A DNA stretch of 62,695 nucleotides from Gaeumannomyces sp. JS-464 (GCA_002197995.1 NGZR01000013.1:1-62695), one strand, 5' to 3'. Numbered from the stretch's first letter, positions 22,691 through 37,753 are shown. The notes: a model not told the origin generated them from the letters alone. A program made the numbers and translations.

Positions 22691-23469
22691 TACTGACTAC
22701 CACACACTACACTACGTCGTGACGACTTACGTACGACACACGACACGTACACTTACACACTACACTACGACGCCACTACTTACGTTACACTACTACCTAC
22801 TACACTACACGTACTACACGTTTCACACTTTACTTACACTTTCTACACGACTCTCGACCACGGGACTCTTTACACGACGACACACACTACTCTTTTTTGG
22901 CGACCACCGACGTGACACACACCACGTCACACACTACTTACTTACTTTTCACACTACTCGCCTACTTTACGTACGGTACGCTTTACACTGACACACTTAC
23001 GCACCACACACTACACTACACTACCACACGACCTGTCACGTACGACTACACTTTTTGTTTTTCACCACTCTACTTGCACACCACGACCTGGGTCACCTTG
23101 TGGGTGGCTACACTTACTACACTACGCTGCTTACACTGTACCACGTCGACTACTACTACTACTACTACTACTTACTACTACTACGCACCACACTGACTAC
23201 TTGACGGTTGGACTTACGTTTTACGTCTACACGTACTCTTACACGCACACTACTTTACCACTACGACTTACTACCTACTACTTACACGCCACTACTACTA
23301 CTCACTACACTACACGGGCACTGGTTACTGCGTACTTTTTACCACACGTGCGACACGTACTACTACTACCCTCACACACACTTTACTTACACTACACTAC
23401 ACTTTACCACACCGTACACACTACCTACCTCACACCTCTACACACCTCCCTTACACACACGCACACACC

Positions 23470-24690
23470 TTACCGGGGACACTTCGACGCTCGACACTCC
23501 TCACACGACCTCGACACTACTTGACTCCTTCACTTTGTTACCACGGACTTTACCACGACTGCACGACGGGTTCCTTTACTGACTTACGTTTTACGTACAC
23601 ACTCCTCGACACTCGCGTTACTGGTTACCACGACACTACACGACCCTACTTTTCCACACACTTGACGTTACCACCACACACACACGACTCTTGACGCTTT
23701 TACACACACACGTACTTCACGACTACTTTTTGGGGGACACTCGGACTTTACTACGTCGACTGCTACCCACACACACACTTGTGTGGCTTTTACGACGTGC
23801 GTTCTTTACGACTGACTACTGACGACACTACTTACTACACCTCACTTTTGACACACACTTTCCACCTTACACACCTACACGACACACGACGCACGACCTT
23901 TGACACTTACTTTACACACTCTGCTGTTCACACACACACCTTGTACCGTACACGACACCACTCTTACACGTTACACACACGGTTACTCACACGACTACTT
24001 GTACACACTACTTACGACGCACTCTACTGACACTTTACGGTCTACACCACGACACGACCTTGACACACACGTCTTTCCCACGCACACCACGTACCCTGTT
24101 GCTACGACCCTTTACGTACGACACGACTGACGACACACACTCACACTACACTCCCCACGTGACTTACGCTGGACTTTACGCTCACGGTGACACGCTTGTT
24201 TTTTCTTACACTACTACTTCACACGTCACGCCTCTACACCCTACGTACGGACTACTCACACGTTACCTTACTTACTTTGCTTTACACCTCACGCACCTCT
24301 ACGACGACTACGACGTACCTCCTACGACACACACTACTTACACACGACTACCTTGGGTTGCGGTGACACGTTACACACGACCACGTGCTACGTACGACTC
24401 TTCACACTCTTACACCTTTGACACGGTACGACTTTCTCTACACTACACTTTTGACACACGACTTACTACCACTTTTTCCGTGACACCACCGGACACTTAC
24501 ACACGGTACTACACACGCTTGACACGACCTTTACACTACACTTGACTGCCACGGCGGCTGACACTTACACTGACACACGACGACACACACACTCTGACCT
24601 TCCTACGGGGTTACGCTCACACACTTACGACCTACACTACACACACGACACTGACACCACACTACGACCCTGTACGACTCTTTACACCTG
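23470..24690 (+). CDS. LAGLIDADG endonuclease, downstream ORF of cox2 intron 1 (segment 2 copy)
   Basis: Position inferred by alignment to 10,507-11,720 through flanking anchors. I decoded only parts of this copy. Confidence 0.65.
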
Positions 24691-24928
24691 TACACACTTT
24701 TTACACGGACACGTGACGTACACACACCGACGCTACGCTTCGCACCACGTTGTACGACTTACTTACTACTTACACTTACTACGGGGGTACTACTACTACA
24801 CTACGACACCTTGCTTTTTACACACTACACGGCCTTGACACGACTTACACGTTCACACTCTTACACTCTCACTGTGACTACACGTTCTTGACTTTACACA
24901 CTTACACACACTACTACTACTACTACTA

Positions 24929-25109
24929 CGCACCCACACTGACCTGACTCTTACCCACGTACCCCTGACTTTTTTACACACTTCACGACTACACTGACAC
25001 TTTGTACGACACTTTGACTTCTTACTACTACGTACCCTGACGTCACGACTTTACGACGGACACGGACACCACTTACACGACACTGTTACGACACGTGGAC
25101 TACACTACG
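24929..25109 (+). CDS. cox2: cox2 exon 2 (segment 2 copy)
   Basis: GCACCAATGA at 24,929, then EFDSYIVPES near 25,010 and MLEVDNR near 25,090. A TAC of the QWYW codons is lost here, so the frame slips by one codon, which the other two passes correct. Confidence 0.92.
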
Positions 25110-25469
25110 ACACACACACGCCTTACACGCACACGCTTACACACTCGCTCTCACACGTACGTCACACACTTCCGGGTACACGTCCTACACGACGCTTGAC
25201 ACTACCTACACCTTTTACACCCTACACACACGGGTACACGGACACACGGGGCCGACACCTACACTCACCTTGGGTACTACGTACACCACGTTCTACACGA
25301 CTTTACACTGACACACGTTACACACACTGGACTGTTCGCGGACTCTACACACTCACCCTCTTACGTTGACACGTACTCTTACGCTTGACCTTGACCTTAC
25401 ACCTTACGCACTGACCTTCTTACACTACTTTGCACACCGACACTGCTTTGCACACGGCACACGGACCTA

Positions 25470-27250
25470 CACGCACACACACGACTCACACTTACACACT
25501 ACACTGTGTACACACACGACGCACACCGACGTACGACCGGCTACCTCGCCACTACTACTTACGGTTACACACCCTCGACTTACCCTCACGACACACGTGA
25601 CGGGTACGACTACTACTGGTGTACACGGTGTACCTCTACACTACGCCTACTTGTACACTACCTTTTGACTCTTTTTTACTTACTGGCTACTCGTACACGC
25701 TACTGTTTACCTACTGACACGTACCTGCTTGTTTCTTACGTACGTACTGACACGCACTACGTTACGGACACGCACGTACACTACACACCACACGACTACA
25801 CACTTACACACACACTCGGACACACCGACGGCGTTACTGTCTTTACGCTTACTACCCTACACACGTGACGTTACACTTACTACTTCTCTCACTGGTACAC
25901 ACACACACGACTTACACACCACTGACTACACTACTTACTACGGACTTACACTGTACTACTTACTACCCTACTTCTACACCACACACACGACACACACTGC
26001 GACCACTACTTCTTTTTACTTACTTACTGCTTTACGGTGTACACGACACACACTACTACGCGCGTCTTGTGTACGACTCCCACACACCCACTCTACACTA
26101 CTACACGCCCGTGACTTTGTCACCACGGTTTCACCCGACTGCACGACGGGTTGTTTTTCTACTCTCACACCTACTACACACGACTTCCACCACCGTCCAC
26201 ACACGGTTGACACGACGTTTCTGCTGACACTTTTTACACTTGGACCTACCACTACACACACACGGACTACTACGGGCTTCTACACTGACACACTTACGAC
26301 ACACTCACCTTACGGGGACTACTACGGACCGGACTACTGTACACACTTACGGTACACACGACTGCTTACTGTTTTACACGGGTACACACTACCTACTACA
26401 CACTCACACACTGGTACACACGGTACACTTGACTCACTTTTGACCACACACTACCCCTTTACACTTTCTCACGACACGTACTGCTGACTTACTCTTCTTT
26501 GACACACACGACGACTACACTTACTGACTGACTGCTACCGACACACGGACGCACTACTTACCCGACACACACGGACCTTTTACACCTACTTCTGTACTAC
26601 ACGACGCTTCTTTGACACTTTACGGTTTACTCACGACGACGCTTACACACGACCACGCACTTCCCGACACTACTACACTACCCTGTTCTTACGACCCTGA
26701 CGGTCGCTACACTACTACACCTACTTCCACGACTGGTGACACTGACTTACGCTGGACTTTACCACTCACGGTGACACGGTTGTTTTTTTGTTTCTGTACA
26801 CACTACACACTCTTCACACCTCACTGTACTCTGGTTTTCACACGTTCACGTTACACTACTTCCACACACTACACCTCACACCACTTCTCGTGACTGACGA
26901 CGACCTACACTTCACACACGTTTACACTCTCACTACCCTACGGCTGTGGACACACACTTGGTACACCTACGTTCACGACTACACTACACACGTGCACGTT
27001 TACGACGTACGACGACACTTTTGGACTACACTTTTGACTACACACACTCACTTACACACTTTTTTGACCACTCACTACACACACTTCGACGGGGTACACA
27101 CACCTTGACTACACTTTTACACACGACTTGACTGTACTACGTCGCTACACACTTACACTGACACACGACTACACGGACCCACTTTACACCTCCACGACGG
27201 GGGTTACACTACACGACTTACTGACACACACTACACACACCTGTCGCTTG
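25470..27250 (+). CDS. LAGLIDADG endonuclease of cox2 intron 2 (segment 2 copy)
   Basis: Counterpart of 7,995-9,730, placed by flanking exons (25,109 and 27,571). Only partly decoded. Confidence 0.65.
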
Positions 27251-27570
27251 CGCACACTGACACTACACACGGACACGACGTTTACACTCTACTTACACAC
27301 ACTTTTTTCACTACACTTTACCTTACACTCTACACACCGTACGCTTTACTTACCTTACACCGACACTTACACACTTCTTTACTACACGACTCGACTACGA
27401 CTTTACCGTTGACCACGGACACACACACACACTTACTCGGACACACCGGGGCGTTACTACTTCTCACGCTTACTACTCTACACACACGCTACACGACTTT
27501 ACTACTTTTACGTACTACTACACTCTTCTACACTGGTACACACACGACGACACTTACACTACCACTGTTA

Positions 27571-27766
27571 CTTTACCCACGACACCTACCACCACTGTAC
27601 ACGACTTTACTTACTACACCACTCTGGGGACTGTTACTACCACCTCACTTTGCTTGCCCTTCTTTACGGTACTCACACACTGTGACTGCCTACTGCACGG
27701 ACACGACTTACACACTCACACGTACTCTGTTTTTACTTACACTACGACGACACGGTGTTTTTTACT
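27571..27766 (+). CDS. cox2: cox2 exon 3 (segment 2 copy)
   Basis: TTACCAGAACT at 27,571. GCTTGCCCTTCTTTAGGTA (ACPSLG) lies near 27,650, then TGTGATGCCTATGC (CDAY), ending near FYG at 27,766. Confidence 0.92.
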
Positions 27767-30433
27767 GGTCTTACTTTTTACCACTTGGCCACTGACTTAC
27801 TACGTGACACCCTACTACACTTACACACACACCCACTCACACACTTGCGGGACACACCCCTACACACGACTACTCTTACACCCACACACCACGACGTGGT
27901 ACACCACCACTCTTGCGGCACCACGACTACACTGACCTCGTGGTACTGGTACACACACTCACACGACTACTACTACACTTCACACTGGGCACACTCCGCA
28001 CGCCACACGTACCCACTGTACTACACCTTACCACACGGTACTACCACGTTCACTCGACCTACACACCGGTGGTTACGTGTTACTTACTACACTACACTAC
28101 ACTGCTTACACGACTACTACGTCACGCCCCCACCCCGACACACGGGTGCACGACACGACACTACTGACGCACTCCGTGTACCACACACGTACACTACCTG
28201 TTCACTACTTTTTTGTTACACACTACACACTTTACTACTTACGTTGTGCTTACTGCTACACGCTACACACGTACACCTACACTTACTTTTTACGGGACAC
28301 TTCTACCACACTACGTTTGCTACACACTACGTACTTTACACACTACACACTTTTACTACCTTACTCACTACACTACACACACCACACACGCACCACTGTC
28401 TTTCTGTACGACCACCTACTTACTACGTACTTTGCACTCGTACACACACGACACGTACGACTGTACGTTTTACACTACACACCACCTACCACTTTTTACA
28501 CTACACACCGTGTACGGGTCACGGTTCTGTACGTACGCTTTACACTTACGACTCTACACTACTTTCGACTTACGACTCACACTTACACCTCTGCACGCAC
28601 ACACTACGCTCTGACGTCCTTACGCACACTGGACACCACTACTTACACTACGTGTGCGCACACGCTACCCCACCTACCTTACTTTGGTTACTCACTACAC
28701 ACGTTTTACTTACACACTCACACACACTTTACTCTGTTACCTGACACTCGACACACTTACACACACGACACTTACTTACACACGGTTACACACGGTGTTG
28801 ACACTTGGACTCTTCCTGTACACACGACTCCTACTGGACTCTTGACTTACGCTTTACGACTGACACTTACACCACGGTACACACTCTGCACTACTACACA
28901 CGGTTTCTCACGGTGTACTACTACTGTTTACTACCACTACACACGACCACCGGGGCACGACACACTACCGTACGGTTCACTCTACACTCTACCTACACGA
29001 CCGTACGACTTGGACTTACCTACCTTACACACGGGTGCGTACACGCTACCCCTTTACGCTGGACACACACTTCTTACCCTTTACCTACTACTACACACGA
29101 CCGGGCTACACACGGCTTTTACACGTTACACTACACTTTACTACACACTTACGACTACGTACACTACACGTTTGGTTACTCACACGACCGCCTTACACTC
29201 TTACGACACCACACTACTCACTTTACTTACACGTACACACGACACTTTACACCTTGACACTACCTCTACACGACGTTGTTACGCGCACGGACTCTTCACA
29301 CACGGTGACTGCTGTACTACTGTTTACTGACCCTTACCACTGTACGTACCTCTTTACTTACTCACTGCTACACACTCACACGACACTACGACGTTACACA
29401 CACGACGTACTTACACACACTCCACTACCTGACACACCTACGTACACACACACGTACTGTACGACTTCTACACACTTACCCCTACCCTTACACTACACTT
29501 CTACTCCTACTTCCCACCTGCTTTGACCTACGTACACTACTTTCTGTTACACACGACTTTACTTACGACTGTACACTGCACACACCACGACACACGACAC
29601 ACGGACACGCTTACTACTACTTACGGACACCCGACACGGACGTACTTCCACGTTGACACTTACGACACACACACACACGGTACACCACCGTTACGTTACA
29701 CTACACCGACTACACCCGTACCTACACGCTTTGACTTCACTTACACCCTTGTACTTGACACTACTTTACACGACGGACTTACGGTTTACACTTACTACAC
29801 ACACACGGGACCACCCTTACACCCACACACTACCACTACACTACACACTGGACACACACGTGTTTCACCACACTTTCTTACTGTACACACTACTTCTACC
29901 TACACTACCTTTGCCTGACGGGTTTTGACACACACTACGGTTTACACTTACTGGACTGACACTACTACACACACACGTACGACTACCTTACTTCACTCAC
30001 GGACGGTGGACACCCTTACCTTACACACCACGGACGGCGCACACGCTCTGACACACACACACACACACACGCTACTCTCACGTACACACACGGACGACAC
30101 ACATCCTCTTTGACACACACACACGACCTTTGACTACGTACTTACTGGACTACCTGTTACACACTACCTTTGACTACCTTTACACACTACTACACGACTT
30201 GGACTACGACACACACACCTTTACACACTCTGCGTCTACACGACGACTGGTACACACACTACTACTACACACACACTTACTTACTTTTTCTACTACACAC
30301 GACACACACGTACGACTTTTTCACACACTACACGTACGTACCTTCACTACGGGTTTGGGTTTACCTCTTCTTTGTTTACGACTACACTGTACTTACACAC
30401 TTTCACTTTACTTACTACACACGTACGACGTTT
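27766..30433 (+). mobile_element. cox2 group I intron 3 with GIY-YIG ORF (segment 2 copy)
   Basis: Inverted copy of 4,886-7,502. The core should lie at about 27,790-28,150 and the GIY-YIG ORF at about 28,560-29,910, by alignment to segment 1. Confidence 0.75.
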
Positions 30434-30566
30434 GCACACTGTACGTGACACACTCTGTGGACACTTTTGCACCACGTTCTACTGCCTACTACGTTACTAC
30501 GACACTCACGTTTCACTTACGACACACACGTTCTTGACGCTGACTTACACTGGACACCACACTACG
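30433..30566 (+). CDS. cox2: cox2 last exon (segment 2 copy)
   Basis: CAATGTAGTGAAATCTGTGG (QCSEICG) from 30,433, ending ATGGAACAATAG at 30,566. This is the simplest place to see the corruption: on the + strand every A of this known motif carries an extra C. Confidence 0.93.
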
Positions 30567-31404
30567 GTACACACTTACACGACACTACTTACTGACGTGT
30601 ACACTACTACTTACTACTGTTTACACTGGTACACTGGTACACTACGACGTGCTTACCTTCGTGCTGTACCTTCTACGCGACACGCGTACCTTACGTACTG
30701 ACACGACACACGCACGTACGCTTCGCTACCACTACACACTACACTACTACACGTACTACACCACGTGACCACTGTTTACACTACGTACACTACACACACT
30801 ACACTACTCGGTCTACGCGACACGCACCACGTGCTTACTTTGTACGCGTACCTTCGTACTTACACTACGTGTTGTACACGTGTTACGACGGTCTTACTTA
30901 CTGGTCGACTACACTTTACACGTACGTACACCACACACGCTACGACACTGTACTACTTACTTTTTGTGCTTTACTACCGACACGTACCGCTTACTTTCGT
31001 ACGCGTACCTTCGTACTGACACTACGGACACTACACTACACACTACTCACTTCTACTTACTACCTCTACGTACTACGACTACTCTGTTTTTACTACTTAC
31101 GTACTACGACACTTACACACACTACTTTTACACGTACTACTTACTTACACGACTACTACTTACTACTTACACGACGACACCTTACTTCTACACGGACGAC
31201 TTACTACTTACTACTGACTTGGTTGACTACACTCACCTACACTTTGTTCCTTCGGACGTGACACTGGGGGCACTACACACTTTACCTACTACACACTACT
31301 CTACGCTTACACTACTCTTTGCCCTACCGGCACACTGTACTTTTTTACTACGTACGACGACGACGCTTACCTTACCTTTTACTGCGTGCTTACCTTCGCT
31401 ACCT

Positions 31405-31465
31405 ACACTACCGCTGCTACCTACACTACCGCTGCTACCGCTGCTACCGCTGCTACCGCTGCTTA
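31405..31465. repeat. 8-bp tandem repeat TACGCTGC (segment 2 copy)
   Basis: Decoded TACGCTGC units in series, the inverted copy of 3,847-3,902. Confidence 0.8.
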
Positions 31466-31619
31466 CTTACGTACGCACCGACACTGGACTACGACTGGAC
31501 TACTACTCTGTACACACTACACGCTACTTACGCCACCCCCGCCTTACTACACTTCTTACTTTACACACCACTTTGCTTTACTTACTACCTACACACTTCT
31601 CACACCTCACGTTTTTACG

Positions 31620-32310
31620 ACACTACCTGTCACACACACACACACACACTTTTTTTTCACTGACACACTTCTTACGACACTACTACACTACACTACACAC
31701 TTTACTACGACCACGTACCACTTGACCGCCTACGTCCTACGCACGCACTTTTTTCCGACTACACCGTACTTTCCTGACTGACACTTTACGCACGTTGCAC
31801 ACTACACTACGTTGTCACTGCGGACACACCACCGGGTCACTACTTACACTACGCTTTACTACTTACACTTACTACCCTGACACACACGTTACGCGGACTA
31901 CTGTTACACCTTTACACCTTGTGACTACTTGTTACCTACACTACACTTTTACTTACTACACTTTTACTCTTGTGGGACTACACTTACTACCTTTTACGGT
32001 GGTTTACACCTACTACTACTTACACTGGACTCACGCACGCCACCACACCCACCACACCACACCCACCCTACTACCCACTGGTTGTTCCCACACTGCCACG
32101 GTCCTTACTGGTACACACACGGGGGTGACACACTGGTGCTTGACGACACCTACCCACGACGGTACGGACGGACCACTGTACGGTCCTGACACCCCGTTGA
32201 CACCCTGACACACTTACACACCCACACACACCCACCCTACCTACACACGCCCTTTGGACGACTCCGGGTTTACCCACTCACACCGACACACACACTACAC
32301 ACTCTACTTG
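31620..32310 (+). CDS. Unrecognised membrane/proline-rich ORF (segment 2 copy)
   Basis: This copy is on the + strand and gives the clearest reading of the middle part. CDIVTNNFIIILSCGIIILL and GGLTIY form the hydrophobic helix, then NGSAAQPQ and PIPWLFPMPGPYGKRGW, then the ELPEVGGHVGPEPVEPEIK tail. GATCCGGGTTTACCATCA near 32,255-32,285 sets the frame that ends STKK plus TAA. Confidence 0.5.
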
Positions 32311-32667
32311 CTGTTTTTGTCTTTGTTTTTACGTGCTGGCTACCTACTGACACTACACGACACGTACGACCACTGCTTACTTTCACTACGTACGACACGA
32401 CACGTACCACGACACGTACCTACACTGTTGTACGGTCACTTACTGTACACCTTTACACTTCTACTACTTTACTACCTACACTTACGTACACTTGCGGTAC
32501 CTACACGTGGTACACACTACGTACTACGACACTTACACGTGCTACCACCACTACACACTACGCTACTACGACCCCACACTACACACGACTACTACACTGA
32601 CACTACCACGGACACACCACACACGGTACACTACTACACACTTACACACGACCCTGTACCTTTACAC

Positions 32668-32757
32668 GACTTACTGACACGTACACACTGGTTTACCACC
32701 TTTGACTTGCACACACTCTTACACGTACACGACGGTTCGACTTCCTCCACTACACTC
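32668..32757 (+). tRNA. trnC: tRNA, probable Cys(GCA) (segment 2 copy)
   Basis: GATTATG to CATAATC on the + strand with the same anticodon loop. The stem mismatches are unchanged, so they are not read errors. Confidence 0.7.
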
Positions 32758-33099
32758 TTTTGTACGCACTCGTGCTTCGTACTTTTACCACCGACGGTAC
32801 TCACACGCTACACTTACCACTTACTACTGCTACACTTTACACTTTACACTTACACACTCACTACTTACACTTGACACTTACACACTTGTTACCTACTTTT
32901 TCTTTTTTTTTTTTTACCACACTTACACCGACTACGTACGCACGTGGCCTCGACACACACTGACTTCTACACTACACTGACTGGTGACTACACTACTGTG
33001 CGACACGCACACGACACACCTCACTACTACACTGACACACACACACTACCTTTACTTACCTACTCTTCACACTTTCTACTTTGACACACACGACACACG

Positions 33100-33362
33100 A
33101 CTGACTTTTACTCGACCACACACCGCTACACGACTACTACGGACACCTTGACTACTTTACACTACTTCGCACTTACTTTTCTGGTTTACTTACGGTACCA
33201 CGCGTTTTCTGTACTTACACTTACGACACTGGACACTTACACGTGGGCCACGGTGTACCACACTACCACTACGCACGACTACACTCACACTTACTACCAC
33301 ACTACGTACTACACTACACCTGCCCACCGCACACTACTTACACTGACTCTTCTTTACTGGTC
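33100..33362 (+). CDS. cox1: cox1 exon 1 (segment 2 copy)
   Basis: ATG at 33,100, LSTNAKDIGT, and the cleanest exon end of the three: HAILMIFFMV at about 33,330-33,362, before the intron begins. Confidence 0.9.
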
Positions 33363-35215
33363 GACACACTACACTTTACTACTACTTTACACTTTTACAC
33401 ACTCGCACTTTTCTTGTGCCTTTTCTTCTGTACACTACTCTCACGACGTGTACGGTACACGGTGACTACACCTGGTACACGACTACACACTACACCGACT
33501 ACACTACACTACACTGTTCTACACCACACTACGGTACACCACTACACTACACTACTACACTCACGGACTACACTACACACGACTCCTGACACGACTTACT
33601 ACACACTACTACACACTACTGTTACACGGTTTTACGTTCACGGACTCCTTTTACACGACACTACGACGACTACTTACTTCTTACACACGTTACCCACACG
33701 ACACGCACACACACGGGGTTTACTGTGTGACGACACGTTTACGACTGGTACACACCACTGTACTACTGTGGGTCACTTCACACCTACGCCTACGCTACGT
33801 TGACACTACACGTTCTTACTTTTACTGCCTTCTACTACCTTACACACACCTACACACGCACCGTACGACGTTTACCGTTACTTTTACACTACACACTACT
33901 GGTTTTACACCACACACTTACACGTTACACCTACTTTACTTACTGGACTGACGACACACTCACACGTTACGACACCACGTACGTACGCACTTACGACACC
34001 ACACCACTTTTACTTGACTACGTTTACACACACCACACACTCTTACACTGTACGACTCTACGTACGCTACGTACGTTCCTTACCTGCCTACTACTTTTAC
34101 TACTTTCACTCGTGGTTACTTTACTTTTACTACTTTGTACACGCGCTTACCACACACTACACACACTTTTACTTTGACTACTACGCGGACCACGTGTCTT
34201 ACTTTACACACTCGCCACTTACGACTACGTTACTGTACACCGTTTGCTACTGTTTTTTCCTACCCTGCACACACTTACTTTACACACACACCCACTCTAC
34301 ACACGACTGGTACACACACTACACACACGTACACGTACCGACCTCCTTTGGTACACTTTACTTCACTACTGACGGACTACACACCACGTTACGCTACTTA
34401 CACACGACACACACCACGACGGTACACGTCCGGTGTGTACTCGTTGACGTTACACTACCTTTACACCTGGTGACTACCTTACTGTGGGTTCTGCTGTTTC
34501 TTTACTCTACACGACGGTTTACGTGTTTACTTACCTCGACCTACACACACGCGACACACTGACGGTACCTTACGTACGACTCTACACACACGTACACTAC
34601 TTTGACGTGCGCTTCTACACACACGGTACACACCCACGGGTTTTTTTTTACGGTACACGTCACCACTTCTGACACGACACACCCGACACACACACACGAC
34701 TGACGTGACACACGTACTACGGTTCTACACACGTCGACACGTTTTTACACTACACACGACTACCTTTACGACACGCTACACACACTTTACTCCACTCTAC
34801 ACCACTTACACACGCCGCGGACACGCTTTACGCTTGTACGTGACACACGTACCTACTTCGTTACTTACCCTCACACACCACTACACTACACACCCTTACT
34901 ACACACGGTACACACTACACTTCACACACACACGACTCGACGACACACGTTTCACTACACACTACACTGTTGTTACTACACACACGTACCGCCTACACAC
35001 TACTTACGACTTTTTCTACCGTGCACTACTACTTACTACACTCTACACTACACCACGACACTGACACACTACGACCACACTACACACACACGTACGGTAC
35101 ACACCTTACACGGTTTACTTTGTACTTGTTTACACCACTTTACTTACTTACTTTACTTGTTACTTTACTTGTTACCTACTTACTCACTACTCTACACACC
35201 TACACACACACAACA
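33362..35215 (+). mobile_element. cox1 intron with GIY-YIG ORFs (segment 2 copy, truncated by fold-back)
   Basis: Counterpart of 185-1,981. GIY-YIG stretches are expected at about 33,480-34,340 and 34,390-34,790. It ends where the sequence folds back near 35,210. Confidence 0.65.
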
Positions 35216-35440
35216 CACACACACACTACTACGTGACTACGTACACCACACTACACACTACACCACACTACACACTACTACACTACACACACTGTTACAC
35301 ACCACTACACCACACTACACACCCTTACACACGTTTACCCTACCTTGTTTACTTGTCTACTTTTCACTTCTGTTACTTACGACTTACTACACTACTACTG
35401 CACCGTACGACACACACTCTACACACTACTTTACGGCGTA
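34960..35440. repeat. Fold-back junction 2 (inverted-repeat centre near 35,210)
   Basis: Decoded 34,981-35,140 contains TACGTGCATATATTATAATC and then a tract with AACAGAATGAAATAGACAAT. Its reverse complement lies at 35,290-35,400. The centre is an A-rich run near 35,205-35,225. Segment 1 crosses the same genomic point at about 185 without turning, which again argues against a real chromosome end. Confidence 0.85.
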
Positions 35441-37052
35441 CCTTTTACTACACACACACTTACTTTACTGACACACTTTCTCGACTCTTTTTGACACTAC
35501 ACACTACTTTACCCTTTACTACACGGTTTACTTACTGTTTGACGGTACACTACACCGACACTACGTACCTTTCACCTACCACACGCTACACACGCTTCCG
35601 CGGCTTTACACTGTTACGACTGGACTACACTTTTACGCTTCTACACACGTACTCTTTACTTACAACACACCTTCGACCTTTACGACACCCTACTACCTTT
35701 CACCTCACTCTTTTTTCGTGTTCTTCACGACACTGTGACCTTACCTACACACACACACACACACCCCTGGTTTACCCTTTTACGACACGCGCACCTCACA
35801 CTACTACTACCTTTACGACTCTACCTACACGTACCCTCACTTTCCGCTTTTACGTCGACGTACACTACACACCACCTACACACCCTCTTACGACTACACG
35901 ACACCACGCACGACACCCACCACTACACGTACTCACCCACGTTACACACGTACTTACACCTCACCGACTACCACCACCCGGACCTTACCCTGTTTTCTTT
36001 ACACTACGCTACACCTGTTTACTCCTCACTACTGACACTACACACTTACCACACACGGACGTCGTACCTTACCTTTTACTTTTACCCACTCTTTACGACT
36101 GGTTTGTTACACACTACACTTTGCACGGTACGGACACACACACACCACTACGCACACACCGTTACCACTACACCTACTCTACACTGGCGACTTTACACAC
36201 TACACGACCACCTGTCCGCTACTACTCACACACTACACACACTTTTACTTTGTACACGCGCTTACCACACACTACTACACACTACACACTACACCCACCG
36301 ACTGACACACTACACACACACTATACGGCACGTACACGGACACCTACCTACGCTACCTACGACTCTACCTTACACGACTTTGGTTTTACACACCTACTAC
36401 ACTACACACACTGTTGTTCTACACTGCTACCTACCTTGTTCTACACACCTTGACTTTCTCACTCCACTACACTACTACACACTACGTTACACCTTACACT
36501 GTTGTTACACACCCACTACTTTACTTACACACACTACACCGTACACACACCTCTACCGTGCTTTACGTTTTACACGTACTACGACACGGCACTACACACA
36601 CTACACGACACCTTACTTCACACCTACGCTACGGCTACGTTGACACTGACCCCACTACTACCACTGTTTACCCACTCTACACACCTTTCTCACCACCACT
36701 ACACCCCCTTTTTGCTTCTTGGTACACCTTTACACGACACTACACTACTCTCTACTTCTTACACACACGGACTCCTGACACCTACACACACCCTTACACC
36801 ACTACTTTACTACTTTACTACACTCTTCACGGACTCTTTACTTACTCCTGACTTACTCACTTACTTACTTGTTACCCTACTTGTTACGACACCACTTACT
36901 TACTTACTCGTTACTTTACTCTTACCCACGTTACTCACCCTTACCCTACCACCTCTGACGACTACTTACCACGACACGACACACACGGCACCACACGACA
37001 CACACTTGCGACTTTACACACACTTACACTACTACTACACACTTACTTTCGA
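35230..37052 (-). mobile_element. cox1 intron with GIY-YIG ORFs (segment 3 copy)
   Basis: Same orientation and content as segment 1. GIY-YIG stretches lie at about 36,060-36,930 (LEQHLLDSLKP near 36,380-36,450) and 35,610-36,000. The copy starts only at the fold-back. Confidence 0.68.
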
Positions 37053-37313
37053 CCCACTACACGACACGACTCACTTACACTACTTGCGTGGGCACGTTAC
37101 TTACTACCTACTTGTACTACACTTGACTTACTCTGCTACTGTACTTGTACCACCCTGGCCCACCTTACACTTCCACTTCTACACTTACACTACCACGACA
37201 CACACCGCTGTACCCTACACTACACACCCACGACACACACACTGCGACACTACTTACACACTACTCACACGTTCCTACTACTCTTTACGCGTTTGTCGAC
37301 TACACACACACTC
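37052..37313 (-). CDS. cox1: cox1 exon 1 (segment 3 copy)
   Basis: Start at about 37,313 (AAAATCAT in written orientation, one extra A). It carries the same LSTNAKDIGT to TAHAILMI content. Confidence 0.88.
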
Positions 37314-37662
37314 ACTCTTTCTTTTCACACACTACGACACTTGACGACTACGTACACTACACACGTACTTTTTTCACTTACTACTGACGTTTCTTGCTTC
37401 GCACCACTTTACTCACCCACTCACTTACTTACGACACTCACTTTTCGACGGCCACCTGCTACCTACTCGTTACACTTGTACACACACACACACACACACA
37501 CGACACACACTACGTACACCACACTTTACACTTCACACTTACTACTGACTTTACACTTACACACTTACACACTTACGCACTACTACACTGTACACTACAC
37601 GTACGCTTGACTACCCTCGTGTACACACACTACCGACACGCACCGACTGCTACCACACACAC

Positions 37663-37753
37663 GACTTACTGGACGGACACTCGACACCCTCTTACCTTAC
37701 ACGACTTTGCACACTCACACACGTGTACACACCACTTTACCTTCACTACACTC
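37663..37753 (-). tRNA. trnC: tRNA, probable Cys(GCA) (segment 3 copy)
   Basis: Acceptor ends at 37,663 and 37,744-37,753. One C is missing in the D-loop relative to segment 1, a run-length difference. Confidence 0.7.

Larger units (their letters stand above)
19900..24929 (+). mobile_element. Composite cox2 intron 1 (segment 2 copy)
   Basis: Inverted copy of 10,272-15,168 with the same contents in the same order: truncated ORF start, nested LAGLIDADG ORF, GSLLGD-type ORF, exon-edge duplicate near 23,183 and a last LAGLIDADG ORF. Confidence 0.75.
17575..35215 (+). other. Segment 2: inverted second pass of the same stretch
   Basis: After collapsing AC to A, this block is the reverse complement of segments 1 and 3. 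Anchors are the atp8 start at 17,790, trnR at 18,976, cox2 starting at 19,429, the COX2 copper-site exon at 30,433 and the cox1 start at 33,100. Raw text comparison does not show the identity, because the AC rule was applied to the written strand after inversion. Genes here are on the + strand. Confidence 0.9.
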
